A stretch of DNA of 64,000 bases from Ravibacter sp037191015 (GTDB lineage: Bacteria > Bacteroidota > Bacteroidia > Cytophagales > Spirosomataceae): contig JBBCKD010000027.1 in NCBI GenBank assembly GCA_037191015.1, forward strand, positions 1 to 64,000, read 5' to 3'. The notes beneath the pieces were generated by a model, which was not told where the DNA came from, did no database searches, and saw only the letters and a list, made by a program, of their open reading frames with translations. Of this stretch, positions 25,493 to 35,212 are shown piece after piece (position 1 is the first letter of the stretch; every line of letters starts with the position of its first letter). The translations under genes were made by a program, and so were the position numbers.

Positions 25493-27079
25493 ATGGAAAA
25501 TGAAAGGTTTACAGAAGCTGCTGCAAAGACTCACTTCCTGAGCAAGACCGGTGCGCGTCTGACCAACGGCGACCAGTCGCCCGGCAAGCTCCCTCCGCAG
25601 GCGATCGAGCTGGAGGAAGCCGTTCTGGGAGCGCTCATGCTTGAAAAAGACGCGCTTTCGGCTGTTGCCGATATACTCAAACCCGAAAGTTTCTATAAGG
25701 AAGCCCATCAGCGGATATTCCGGGCGATCATCAACCTGTTTGCCGAATCAGAGCCTATCGACCTGTTGACCGTAACAGCCAGGCTACGCTCCGCCGGAGA
25801 GCTGGTACTGGCGGGCGGCCCCGGATATATTACGGAGCTTACCACCAAGGTACATTCTGCCGCCAATATCGAAGCACACGCCAGGATTATCTCCCAGGCC
25901 GCCATTAAGCGGGAACTTATCAAGGTCTCGTCAGATATACTCCGGGATGCGTTTGAAGATACGACAGACGTTTTCCAGCTTCTGGACAGGACTGAGCAGG
26001 CCCTGTTCCAGGTATCGGAAGCTAATATCCGCAAAAATTATGTCGACATGCGATCGTTGATGAATATTACCATCAACGAGCTGGAGGCCAGGAAAAATCA
26101 GCCCGACGGTCTTACCGGGGTACCTTCCGGGTTTACCGCTCTCGACCACCTTACCTCCGGCTGGCAACCCAGCGAGCTGATTATCCTGGCGGCCCGTCCG
26201 GGTATGGGAAAGACCGCCTTTGTTCTTTCCACGATGCGGAATGCGGCTGTAGACTATAAAAAAGGGGTAGCTATTTTTTCGCTGGAGATGTCGGCGGTCC
26301 AGCTTATGAACCGGCTCATTTCGGCGGAAGCGGAGATAGAGGGTGAAAAAATCAAAAAAGGAACGCTGGCCCCGCATGAGTGGCAACAGCTTCATTCGCG
26401 TATCAACAACCTGGCCAATGCCCCTATTTTCATAGACGATACTCCTGCCCTTTCTGTCCTCGAGCTCCGGGCAAAATGCCGACGGCTCAAAGCCCAGCAC
26501 GATATACAGATGGTAATCGTCGACTATCTTCAGCTGATGACAGCCGATACCGGGGGCAAGGGAGGAGGAAACAGGGAGCAGGAGATCGCCATTATTTCAC
26601 GTTCTCTCAAAGGCCTTGCCAAAGAGCTCAATGTCCCGGTAATTGCCCTTTCCCAGCTAAGCCGGGCTGTAGAAACACGGGGAGGCGAGAAAAAGCCGCA
26701 GCTTTCAGACTTAAGGGAATCCGGGTCTATCGAGCAGGATGCCGATATGGTAATTTTCCTCTACAGACCGGAATACTACGGGTTTACCCAGGATGAAGCA
26801 GGTAATTCCCTCCAGGGGGTCGGTGAAGTGATTGTAGCTAAAAACCGGGCCGGATCCCTGGACAACGTAAACCTGAGATTTATAGGACGCTATACCAAGT
26901 TTGCCGACCTGGATTCTTTCTATGAGCCCAATTCGCCTCATGCCGGTGAGCGGGGCTTCCCACCCACCGACAGCATCGGCAGCTTTGAAAAAAGCGCTTC
27001 CACCAGTACCTTCAGGAGCAAGGCCAACGACATGGGCGATTTCGACCTGAACAACCCTAACGGGGATGTGATGTTCTGA
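25493..27079 (+). CDS. dnaB: Replicative DNA helicase DnaB
   Basis: This 528-residue helicase has the N-terminal helical domain (PPQAIELEEAVLGALMLEKD), linker, and RecA-like motor with Walker A ARPGMGKTAF (residues 234-243), Walker B MVIVDYLQLM, and the motifs ALSQLSRAVETR and LRESGSIEQDADMVIF. It unwinds DNA at the replication fork. No intein is present. A 50-residue Gly/Ser/Asn-rich tail follows the core. The start at 25493 fits the family, and the leader is short, with TAATATTG only 8 bases before the ATG as a possible -7 element. Its stop directly abuts the stop of the convergent pyruvyl-transferase-like gene. Confidence 0.96.
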   Translation: MENERFTEAAAKTHFLSKTGARLTNGDQSPGKLPPQAIELEEAVLGALMLEKDALSAVADILKPESFYKEAHQRIFRAIINLFAESEPIDLLTVTARLRSAGELVLAGGPGYITELTTKVHSAANIEAHARIISQAAIKRELIKVSSDILRDAFEDTTDVFQLLDRTEQALFQVSEANIRKNYVDMRSLMNITINELEARKNQPDGLTGVPSGFTALDHLTSGWQPSELIILAARPGMGKTAFVLSTMRNAAVDYKKGVAIFSLEMSAVQLMNRLISAEAEIEGEKIKKGTLAPHEWQQLHSRINNLANAPIFIDDTPALSVLELRAKCRRLKAQHDIQMVIVDYLQLMTADTGGKGGGNREQEIAIISRSLKGLAKELNVPVIALSQLSRAVETRGGEKKPQLSDLRESGSIEQDADMVIFLYRPEYYGFTQDEAGNSLQGVGEVIVAKNRAGSLDNVNLRFIGRYTKFADLDSFYEPNSPHAGERGFPPTDSIGSFEKSASTSTFRSKANDMGDFDLNNPNGDVMF

Positions 27080-28345
27080 TTACAGATTCTGCCTTAAAAC
27101 TCCCATAGTCTTCCGGAACAGCCCGTTCACATATTTTCGGGCCTTTTCTACCCTGGCTTTTGATTTTTCAGGATGCTGAATCATATCGAGTACTGCAGGC
27201 GTAATACGGGCTACATCAGCAGGAATATCGAGATCAAAAAGCCAGTCGCCCAGGCCGATATCCTTCCACATATACCCCTTACTTGTCTGCTCCTTAAACC
27301 GGCAAACAATGGCCGGTATCCCGATGCCGATGCACATAATAGGTGAATGCATTTCAATCCCGAACAACCCCGCCGATCGTTCATAGGTGCTGATAGCTTC
27401 GTCTGTGAGCCAGTAGGTGCTGCGCCAGACAACCCTTTCCTTTACATCTTCAGGCAGCGGATCGTAGAGCATCTCCTTTCCTATCCTGACCTGGGTCTCA
27501 TTTTCAGGTACGATCAGCACTTTTTTCGAAGTCTGGCGCACGACGGCGATAATAGCCTCGCGGATAGGCCGGTTGTCGTGCTCCTTCATTTTCTCGTTGT
27601 AGGCTTCCTTAGCTTTGTCTACAGGTCTGTTCTTGCTCTTAAGCTCCCACCAGGGAGAAAACCTGTACTGCGGTATGACACAGACGAATTCGCCGTCTTT
27701 CAGATCATGCTTTTTCAGAAAATCAATAGCAAGCGCATCGTTCCTGACATCAACCGCAAACGCCCCGTCCGGCGAAAAGCCGGTTTCCCGGCAGGTCAGG
27801 CCATTCACTTTCGCAAATTCGTACGAAACCGAATCCCGGAAATAGCAGAAGCGGGCGTCGTTCATCAGCTCCATATCGAGCGGATCAAACCGGGCCGCCT
27901 GGTCGTCGAACACATATCCGCCCGGGAATGTAATCCCGTAAATGCCATAGGGCTTTCCGGTCTTTTTCCGCCAGAGGTCGAGGTCCTTCCGGGCAACCAG
28001 CGACGGCCCCGATCCGTGCAGCATAAAATCGCCTTCCCGGAACGCACGGTCCCTATCCTCCTGTCCTTTGATAATATGCACCTTCGGAAAACGCTTCCTC
28101 AACATCTCTTCTACTCCGTCGCCCACATCCGAGGGCCACAGCCGGACCTCCGTTTCAGGCAGGTACTGCTCCAGCAACGTGAGCACGCCGGGCGTGTGGC
28201 CGATGTCACCGATGTTTACGGTTTGCCACGACGACCGGAGTATGATCACTTTTTTTGTGCTTCCCGCCAGGGTCGGGACATTGAGAGCTCCCATAAGGAG
28301 GCCTATTACAGCGGGCGTATCTTTTAAAAATGCTCTTCTGTTCAT
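27080..28345 (-). CDS. Tat-exported polysaccharide pyruvyl transferase-like protein
   Basis: This 421-residue protein starts at the ATG at 28345. It opens MNRRAFLKDTPAVIGLLMG, a twin-arginine signal (RRAFLK), and continues with the pattern of PF04230 (SSWQTVNIGDIGHTPGVL; MLHGSGPSLVARKDL; ICVIPQYR-like FVCVIPQYRFSP; EMHSPIMCIGIGIPAI). PF04230 enzymes usually add pyruvate ketals to sugars in the cytoplasm with PEP, so export is surprising. An open frame extends to 28450, inside the upstream gene, and would hide the Tat signal. It is the last gene of the uronate-polysaccharide locus, 14 bases after the lyase fusion. A non-transferase function is possible. Confidence 0.8.
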   Translation of the reverse strand: MNRRAFLKDTPAVIGLLMGALNVPTLAGSTKKVIILRSSWQTVNIGDIGHTPGVLTLLEQYLPETEVRLWPSDVGDGVEEMLRKRFPKVHIIKGQEDRDRAFREGDFMLHGSGPSLVARKDLDLWRKKTGKPYGIYGITFPGGYVFDDQAARFDPLDMELMNDARFCYFRDSVSYEFAKVNGLTCRETGFSPDGAFAVDVRNDALAIDFLKKHDLKDGEFVCVIPQYRFSPWWELKSKNRPVDKAKEAYNEKMKEHDNRPIREAIIAVVRQTSKKVLIVPENETQVRIGKEMLYDPLPEDVKERVVWRSTYWLTDEAISTYERSAGLFGIEMHSPIMCIGIGIPAIVCRFKEQTSKGYMWKDIGLGDWLFDLDIPADVARITPAVLDMIQHPEKSKARVEKARKYVNGLFRKTMGVLRQNL

Positions 28346-28359
28346 TGTTTTGTTATTTT

Positions 28360-31300
28360 TTAACGTACGGGTTGCTCCCGGGGCCAGTACAGGTAATCGG
28401 CCGAATCCCCCGGCATTTCCTTCCATATCGAAGCGGGCATGGGGCTCCATTCGCTACCGGGATAAGCAATGGCCCCCCATTGGAATACCTCCAGCGCGCC
28501 ACGGCCGGGCGGGTTTCCCTTTTCTATATTTTCCCAGGGCCATTCCTTCGAATACGTGATATAGGGGTATAAAAATTGTAATGCCAGCGCGATTCCCTTT
28601 GAATCGGGACCCTGGTAGTTCCATAGATCGCGACCTATGATCTCGCCACACCTGGCCAGGTAAATAAACGCCTGCAGGCCATATACCGAATAGTGCAGCG
28701 ACCGCTGGCGTACGTATTCCCTGGGCATGCTCCCATCGGGCGCCAGTTGCTCAACCAGTTGCTTCTTTGCAAGATCGATCATCGGGGCTGCCTGGTCATA
28801 CTGCTGGTTGAAAATAGAGAAAGCGGCTACCTGGGCGGCATACCAGCTGCCGTGGTTGTTGGCAGCAAGCCCCTCTTTTTTCCCTAAATCGCTGGTCAGC
28901 AGCCAGTCCCGGTAGGCAGCAAACCATTGCTTCAGCTTCCGGTGATCTTCTTCTGTCCAGCTTTCGGAAAGCGTCAGCAGCCTGACATGGTCTGCCATCC
29001 TGATCATCGCCACGCCGAAGATGATCCCGATCGGCATCCCGTCGTGCACGCCGGGTAAAGCGGAGGCGTTGTCCAGGCTGGGGTTCATCCGGGTGTCGGG
29101 ATCGAAGAACCATACTCTCAGAAGCCCGGCTGCCTTCCGGGCGTATTTTTCATCTTCCGTAAAGAACCAGGCGAGTGAAAGCAGGTTGACACGGGAGAGC
29201 GTGCGGTTATACCGTGCCAGGTCGTAGCGGTCGCCATCGGCTTCCGGGTTGGTCACGCCGTCCTTCCGGATATAAGGAAGCCCGTCGGGCGTATCCGGAT
29301 TGGGAAAAGCCAGCTTGCCGATCGCATAAAATTCATGTACATCGCCTGAAGGCGGCAGATCTCCGTCCGTGACTTTCTCCGGCTCCGCCGACAGAAGCTC
29401 CTCTGCTTTCTGCACCAGCTTTTCGAGCGCACGGTGCGCCGGTCCTCCCTCGCCCTTCGCGATCTGTGCCTTCACTTTCAGCAGGGACCCGTAGTCTATT
29501 GAGATCATAGGTGTTTCGAGCGGGGAGTACGGGATCCTGTAGGTCAGCTTTACTTTCCCGCTTTTCCGCGGCCCGTCAATCCTGGCGGAAAATCGCGAAT
29601 ACGGCTCCCCTCCTTCGCTGATCTGTTCGACCGAAACCCGGTAAGGCAGGCCAAAGCTGTCGAACTCAACCAGTACTTTTTCTCCGCCTGCTTCCAGCAG
29701 CCACCGGCCGGGTGATACCTCCTTTACCGACGATCTCGTGATCCAGGCGGTTTCAAAGTCCCGGGGTTCTGTAAATTCGAAGGTATCCAGTACTTCAAGG
29801 CTCCCTTTTCCCACCCTTTCGTAGGTAAACCGGCGCTCCAGCTTTCTGAGTTCAGGCACGTCATAACATGCGCTCAGATCCATCGTGAAAATGTCCTTTT
29901 CCGGAGCAAACTGCTCCTCCACGACCTTCGCTCCGGCCTTCGCCCCGACCGACTGCTGCCTGCCTGCCACCAACGGCACGGGATGGCCGTAGGAGCCTAT
30001 AGACTTGTAGGTATACCGGTGTTCGGGCGTAAAAATATCTGCGGTATAGGGAATGGAGCCCGGGTCGCCGGCCAGGATAAGGCGGCCCGCCGCTACCGTA
30101 TACGATCCTACATCGTTGTGATTATGGTGCTCCGCATTATGCCCGCCCTTCAGGGCCGCACCAAGCCCGGAACCCGTAGCAGGTCTGGTCACCAGTATCC
30201 CCGATTTTTCAAAATAGGAACGCACCGGATCTGTCTGACTTTCTCCCTGTGTCTCCCGCACAGGAGAATTCCCCAGCATCATAAACGCATCCACCCTTAG
30301 CCCGAAGTTTCTTCCTTCCAGGCGGACGTTTTCATATGCTTTCAATCCCAGGCCAAGGCTGCGGCTGAGATAACACATGAGACTCGAATCCGGGCTGCTG
30401 CCTGCCTTGCTGTCGGATATCGCCGGGAACACCCCGTTCATGATCTCCAGCTTCGGAACATACTCCGCTATCGCCCTCACCTTGGGAATGGTGAAAAGAT
30501 CTATTTTCCCGGAAGATGCGATCAACAGGTTTTCGCGCAGGAGGGCGTAATGGCTGACACCGTAGTTGAAATAGGTGACACCTTCGGAGCAATAGCCGTC
30601 CTCTCCGAATCCGGCGAGCGTATTTTGCGAATAATGCTCCCCGATGTATGCGTATACCGCTCTTTCGTTTTTATCGGGAATCACGGTAAGAGCTGCTCCT
30701 ACCACACCCGACAGGCAGACGGCATTCCAGTTATTGGTGCCGGTCAGCCAGGTATGGTACCTGGTGTCCTGCTCGTCGAATATCTTCATTAACGGGTGGA
30801 ACACCCTGGCATACAGCGCTTCTAAGGCATCTTTCTTCAGTTTTGGGCTAAGCCTGCTGTCAAGCAGATAGAGTGTCTGCGCTATGGTATGAGCATACAA
30901 TGCCGATGTCAGGTCGATGGTATACTGCTTGCCGTTATAATTGATGAAGTCAAAATCGACACGCGGCGATACCCAGGATTTCTGGCGGAGCATATCCCCC
31001 AACCCCTCCTCGATCACCGGAAGGTATTTTCCCTTATTTTCCAGACATTCCGCCAGCACCACCCTGGAAAGAGCCCTGGCACGGTTACGCATCATAGTAA
31101 GCCCCCGGCCGGATGAGCTTGCCGTCCCGTCGGAAAGCGAAAAATAATCGGCCGCGCTGAACTCCGGGAAAACAAAGTACGCCATTTCAGCAAGGAATTT
31201 GTCATAATTCCCTCCTTTACGAAGCCTTTCCCAATATCCTCTCCCGGTAACCGGCTCTGCGAAGCCCCGGGGAACATCGGATAAAAAACCGGCAATCTGC

Positions 31301-31449
31301 CTTACCCTCTCCTGATCGACAGGGGCAAGCCTTACCGCTTTTTCCTGGCCGGAAGCGTGAAAAACAACGACAAAGCCGGCCAGGAAATAAAACAGGCTGC
31401 AGGTGAGCATTCTAAGGTAAAGGGACTTCGCCCTCATTTGTCTTTTCAT
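28360..31449 (-). CDS. Fusion polysaccharide lyase: heparinase II/III-type plus alginate-lyase-type
   Basis: The 1029-residue secreted protein begins with signal-like sequence (LTCSLFYFLAGFVVVFHASG). Residues 35-645 form a heparinase II/III-type lyase: alpha barrel with TGTNNWNAVCL (near 236-246), then EHHNHNDVGSY (near 440-450) in the beta-sandwich part. From about residue 647 a second, alginate-lyase-type (PF05426-like) alpha-toroid begins (PMISIDYGSLLKVKAQI), with catalytic-type motif NNHGSWY near 864-870 and YSVYGLQAFIYLA. Each unit is full length. Lying in a SusCD locus, it should cleave uronate-containing chains by beta-elimination, perhaps in two sequential steps. Its heparinase half is paralogous to the next gene upstream. 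Confidence 0.85.
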   Translation of the reverse strand: MKRQMRAKSLYLRMLTCSLFYFLAGFVVVFHASGQEKAVRLAPVDQERVRQIAGFLSDVPRGFAEPVTGRGYWERLRKGGNYDKFLAEMAYFVFPEFSAADYFSLSDGTASSSGRGLTMMRNRARALSRVVLAECLENKGKYLPVIEEGLGDMLRQKSWVSPRVDFDFINYNGKQYTIDLTSALYAHTIAQTLYLLDSRLSPKLKKDALEALYARVFHPLMKIFDEQDTRYHTWLTGTNNWNAVCLSGVVGAALTVIPDKNERAVYAYIGEHYSQNTLAGFGEDGYCSEGVTYFNYGVSHYALLRENLLIASSGKIDLFTIPKVRAIAEYVPKLEIMNGVFPAISDSKAGSSPDSSLMCYLSRSLGLGLKAYENVRLEGRNFGLRVDAFMMLGNSPVRETQGESQTDPVRSYFEKSGILVTRPATGSGLGAALKGGHNAEHHNHNDVGSYTVAAGRLILAGDPGSIPYTADIFTPEHRYTYKSIGSYGHPVPLVAGRQQSVGAKAGAKVVEEQFAPEKDIFTMDLSACYDVPELRKLERRFTYERVGKGSLEVLDTFEFTEPRDFETAWITRSSVKEVSPGRWLLEAGGEKVLVEFDSFGLPYRVSVEQISEGGEPYSRFSARIDGPRKSGKVKLTYRIPYSPLETPMISIDYGSLLKVKAQIAKGEGGPAHRALEKLVQKAEELLSAEPEKVTDGDLPPSGDVHEFYAIGKLAFPNPDTPDGLPYIRKDGVTNPEADGDRYDLARYNRTLSRVNLLSLAWFFTEDEKYARKAAGLLRVWFFDPDTRMNPSLDNASALPGVHDGMPIGIIFGVAMIRMADHVRLLTLSESWTEEDHRKLKQWFAAYRDWLLTSDLGKKEGLAANNHGSWYAAQVAAFSIFNQQYDQAAPMIDLAKKQLVEQLAPDGSMPREYVRQRSLHYSVYGLQAFIYLARCGEIIGRDLWNYQGPDSKGIALALQFLYPYITYSKEWPWENIEKGNPPGRGALEVFQWGAIAYPGSEWSPMPASIWKEMPGDSADYLYWPREQPVR

Positions 31450-31472
31450 CCGTGTAAGGTACGGTTAGGTGG

Positions 31473-33371
31473 TTATTTCAGGTGGTAGGTAAATGTGACG
31501 ATTGCGTCGCTTACAGGCCGGAGGAGCTTCACGGCTATCCGCGTATAGGGATCGCCCCCCTCTTCGCTTATCTCCTCGCTTTCGATCGTGTAGGAATTTC
31601 CGGGACTATCTATCCATACCCGAAGCTTTTCTCCGCCCCTGACAAGCTCCAGCTCCCTTTCTGAAATTTGCTTCCATTCACTTCTTGTAATAATCGGCGT
31701 TTCAAATTGCCGGGGACTGTCGAAGCTCACTTTGTCGGAGACTGTAAGCGTCTGTGTATCTCCGCGGGTATAGACAAATTCACGGGTCAGCGATTTCAGC
31801 GAAGGCTCGCCGTAAGCGGAAGTCAGATCCATGAGAATCCTGTCTTTTTCCGGGGTCAGATCAGTGCTGATGATTTTTGCCTGCGCCTGCCTGCCGGGAA
31901 TCTGCTCCTTCCCGGCAAGGAAGGGTACGGGATGTCCGTAGGATCCGAGCGACTTGTAGGTGTACCGCTCCGGTCCGAAGGTTTTAGCCGTATACGGGAT
32001 GAGGCCCGGGTCGCCCATCACCACTTCTTTCCCCACGGCGATGGTATAGGAGCCGACATCGTTGTGATTGTGGTGTTCCGCATTGTTTCCGCCCTTTAAT
32101 GCAGCGCCCATACCAGGGCCGTTTACCATGCCGGGCCGCACGATAAGAATCCCCGCCACGTCAAAAAATGATCTCAGCGCGAGATCAGGATCCGTCTCCG
32201 CACCGGCTTCCGTTTTCATCGAAGCGGTATTGGGAAAGGCATACATGACGTCGGTTGCCAGGTCGGATGAGCCGCCGGCCGGTGGCTCATCACCGTACTC
32301 AGGCATACTGATCCCCAGGTTCCGGACCGCATACCACACGATCGGACCCGACGGACGGACTCCTTCCCTGCAGTCTGCAATTGCCGGAAAGGCATCGTTG
32401 ATAATTTCCGTACGGATCCCGAAAGCAGCGATCTTTTTCATTTTGGGATGCAGGAAAAAGTCCAGTTGCCCTTTGGTGCTCTGCCAGACGATTTCGCGGA
32501 GCGCGATAAAGCGCCCGAACCCATAATTGTAGTACCCGATCCCCTCGGAACAATAGCCGTCATCCGAAAAGCCTGCCACAAAGTTCTGATGGTAGCGCTC
32601 CGCGATCGCCACGTATTTCGCACGCTCCTTTTTCTCTTCCAGTATCGTAAGCGCAGCGATCGTTATCCCGGCGAGGCAGACGGCATTCCAGTTATTGGTT
32701 GCCATAAGCCAGCCGTGGTCGCTGTTCTGCCCGTTGATCGTTGCCAGGACCGGTGTCAGCACGCGGGATCTGATCGCCTCCTTCACCCCGGCAATCGTAG
32801 ACGGGGAGAGCTTATCGTCCAGGAGATAAATCGCCTGCGCAAGGTTCTGCGCATAGCTGGCCGCTGCAAGCTCTACCAATTCTTTGTGATTCCGTTCGAG
32901 GTAGTTCCGGGGATTAACCCAGGTTTTCTGCGTAATAATCCCCTTTATCACCTCCTCTATCTTCGGCACGTATTTTCCTTCGTTTGTCAGGCACTCGGCC
33001 CAGGTAAGCGCAGTGAGCCATCGTACGCGCCCGGCCTGCATGTCCTTCCCCGACTGAGAGTCGCCGTGCGTGAACATGCGCATGTAGAGCGGCTCGTCAA
33101 ATTCGGGAAAAGGTGTATCCAGGTACCCGTCGGCTGCCTGGATAACCCTGTCGTAGCGTCCGCTTGCTTTCAGCCGGGACCAGACCGCACGCTCCCGGCA
33201 CGGGTCGCCGAAGCCGCGCGGAGTATCCGGAAGCATCGCCGCGATCTGCTCTATCCGGTCTATATCAAGCGGAGCTACCCCGACAATTTTCACGGGCGTC
33301 TCCTGTTCTCCGGCCGGGCCCTGCGCAAAAGCGCGGGCCCCCAGCCAGAGCAGAATAAACAGTTTCTTCAT
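31473..33371 (-). CDS. Heparinase II/III-family polysaccharide lyase
   Basis: This 632-residue secreted enzyme has signal MKKLFILLWLGARAFAQ. The alpha barrel includes MATNNWNAVCLAGIT and the C-terminal beta domain includes EHHNHNDVGSYTIAVGKEV, both expected to hold residues for beta-elimination in this superfamily. It resembles the first 645 residues of the downstream fusion enzyme, implying tandem duplication. Two other elements are shared: EGIGYYNYGFGRFIALRE and SLGSYGHPVPFLAGKEQ. The substrate is probably a uronate polysaccharide; I cannot choose between heparin-like, alginate-like and other glycans, since PL12, PL15, PL17 and PL21 share this fold. Confidence 0.9.
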   Translation of the reverse strand: MKKLFILLWLGARAFAQGPAGEQETPVKIVGVAPLDIDRIEQIAAMLPDTPRGFGDPCRERAVWSRLKASGRYDRVIQAADGYLDTPFPEFDEPLYMRMFTHGDSQSGKDMQAGRVRWLTALTWAECLTNEGKYVPKIEEVIKGIITQKTWVNPRNYLERNHKELVELAAASYAQNLAQAIYLLDDKLSPSTIAGVKEAIRSRVLTPVLATINGQNSDHGWLMATNNWNAVCLAGITIAALTILEEKKERAKYVAIAERYHQNFVAGFSDDGYCSEGIGYYNYGFGRFIALREIVWQSTKGQLDFFLHPKMKKIAAFGIRTEIINDAFPAIADCREGVRPSGPIVWYAVRNLGISMPEYGDEPPAGGSSDLATDVMYAFPNTASMKTEAGAETDPDLALRSFFDVAGILIVRPGMVNGPGMGAALKGGNNAEHHNHNDVGSYTIAVGKEVVMGDPGLIPYTAKTFGPERYTYKSLGSYGHPVPFLAGKEQIPGRQAQAKIISTDLTPEKDRILMDLTSAYGEPSLKSLTREFVYTRGDTQTLTVSDKVSFDSPRQFETPIITRSEWKQISERELELVRGGEKLRVWIDSPGNSYTIESEEISEEGGDPYTRIAVKLLRPVSDAIVTFTYHLK

Positions 33372-33380
33372 TGGTGTAAA

Positions 33381-33447
33381 AGCTATCGGCTATCAGCAGT
33401 CAGAAATCAGCTCTCCACTCTCAACTTTCAACTCTCCACTTTCAACT
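33381..33447. repeat. Dispersed CTCTCCACT/CTTTCAACT repeat between susD and lyase genes
   Basis: The stretch contains CTCTCCACTCTCAACTTTC and CTCTCCACTTTCAACT in tandem, the same words as in bases 24-54 of the window. It fills most of the 91-base gap between the SusD gene and the heparinase-type lyase. It is probably a dispersed intergenic repeat family. Confidence 0.7.
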
Positions 33448-33462
33448 GACCTACTACATCCA

Positions 33463-35145
33463 CTACCACCCGGGATTTTGCTTCATCTTCGGGTTTGAGT
33501 CCATCTCCGAACTGGGGATAGGCCAGATCAGGAAACGGGGCGTCCAGGGTACGATATTGGCAGGCAATACGCGGCCGCCTGTCCAGGTATTGGAGGAAGC
33601 GACAAAAGTCGGGGCGGTAAGACTCGACATTGACGGGTAAAAATCTTCGTACCGATATTGTATCATCGTCTTGCCGGTATTCAGGTAGCGCATTCGTACC
33701 GAATCGAACCATCGATGCCCTTCGCCTACGAGCTCGAGGCCGCGTTCATTGAATATTTTCAGCCTGAACTCCGCCTGCGACAGCCCTTCTTCCAGGTCCA
33801 TCGGCATAGCCCGCTCCACCCCGCCGGCTTTTCTTGCCCGCGCGCGCAACTGGTTGAAAGCGGCATAGGCTTCAGGAGTCGGCCCGTTCAGCTCGTTCTC
33901 CGCTTCGGCTTTGATCAGGTACACTTCCGACAAACGAATGATAAAGAAGTCATTTTCGTTGTTCCTGGCCTGGTATCCGTCGGGATCGATGTATTTATCC
34001 AGGTACGGAAACTGCTCGGTCGGCTCATTGCTGGCCTGCCTTGCTTCGGGATAGGTGATCCGGTCGATATCCTGGTTCATGTTCCGGAACCTGGTGATAA
34101 AAGATACTTCCGTCCGGTAGTCGCCTTCGTATTCCCCCGTACTGTAAAGATCATAGAACCAGGGCTGTATTCTGGCCACACCATTTCCACGCCCGTTGTC
34201 TACATTCCCGCAAATATTCCAGCGGTTAGCGGGTTGTGTATATTGCGCCATCTCCGAACCCCTCGCGCTGGCGCTGGCGGCGGTGGCGTCACGGGTAAAC
34301 TGGATACCGAAAATCACCTCCTGGTAGGCATTTTTTTCCTGCGCAACGTCGAAAAGTGTTGCGTAGTTGCCGATCAGGCTGTATTGGCCGGAGGTGATCA
34401 CGCTGTCGGCATAATCCCGCGCCAGCAGGTAGTTCTCCCGGGCCTGACCGGCGCTCCCGTTCAGGTCGTGGTAGTTGGCATAGGTGAGGTAGGCCAGCGA
34501 GAGCATAGCCTGCGCAGCCCCCTTTGTAGCATGTCCGAACTCCCTGGCCGGCTGCTGGCTATAGGGGAGCATAGTCTCGTTTGCGATCCGGAAATCGTCG
34601 AAAATCAGCTCGTATACCTCTTGCACAGAATTTCGCGCCGGATAAAAATCCGAGCTTCCGTTTATAGAGCTGGTGTGTATCGGTACCCCTCCGTGCATTC
34701 TCACGAGGTAGAAATAAGCAAATGCACGCATAAAATGCATTTCCCCCATGATACGCCTTCTGAAGGCTTCCGATCCTATTTCCGACGCCCCGACGGTTTC
34801 TATCATCGCGTTGGCCTCGTTGATCACACGGTAGAATGTCCTCCAGGGGGTAATGAAATACCGGTCGGAAGCCGATACTGTCCTTTCGTTAAACAGCCTG
34901 AAGGCCGCTGACGTGGTGCCTATATCGTCGGCGCCGTAAAAAATGATATAATTGAGATTGGATTTGAAGCAGTCAAATGTCGGCAGCACCGAATATACTC
35001 CGTTGACGCGCGCAATCACGTCGTCTTCCGATTGCATGAATGTATCCGAAATGGCCGATGAATAGATCCGCTCCTCCAGGCTGCAGCCCTGAAGGAACAG
35101 GCTGCCTAAAAATACGCCCAGTATTGCTTTTATCCTGATTTTCAT
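33463..35145 (-). CDS. SusD/RagB-family glycan-binding lipoprotein
   Basis: This 560-residue outer-membrane lipoprotein has lipobox LFLQGC and an alpha-helical SusD fold with TPR-like helices. Typical segments are MGEMHFMRAFAYFYLVRMHGG and GHATKGAAQAMLSLAYLT in the N-terminal half, and FFIIRLSEVYLIKAEAENEL with EGHRWFDSVRMRY near the C-terminus. It binds glycan at the surface and caps the SusC transporter encoded upstream, 67 bases away. The two lyases follow downstream, so its ligand should be the uronate polysaccharide they attack. This is the standard arrangement of a Bacteroidota PUL. Confidence 0.95.
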   Translation of the reverse strand: MKIRIKAILGVFLGSLFLQGCSLEERIYSSAISDTFMQSEDDVIARVNGVYSVLPTFDCFKSNLNYIIFYGADDIGTTSAAFRLFNERTVSASDRYFITPWRTFYRVINEANAMIETVGASEIGSEAFRRRIMGEMHFMRAFAYFYLVRMHGGVPIHTSSINGSSDFYPARNSVQEVYELIFDDFRIANETMLPYSQQPAREFGHATKGAAQAMLSLAYLTYANYHDLNGSAGQARENYLLARDYADSVITSGQYSLIGNYATLFDVAQEKNAYQEVIFGIQFTRDATAASASARGSEMAQYTQPANRWNICGNVDNGRGNGVARIQPWFYDLYSTGEYEGDYRTEVSFITRFRNMNQDIDRITYPEARQASNEPTEQFPYLDKYIDPDGYQARNNENDFFIIRLSEVYLIKAEAENELNGPTPEAYAAFNQLRARARKAGGVERAMPMDLEEGLSQAEFRLKIFNERGLELVGEGHRWFDSVRMRYLNTGKTMIQYRYEDFYPSMSSLTAPTFVASSNTWTGGRVLPANIVPWTPRFLIWPIPSSEMDSNPKMKQNPGW

Positions 35146-35212
35146 TCTTGTCTGAGATTTATAAATAAATGATCATCGATTGATGGACTGTCTTGTTTTA
35201 ATTACCGCGTCG

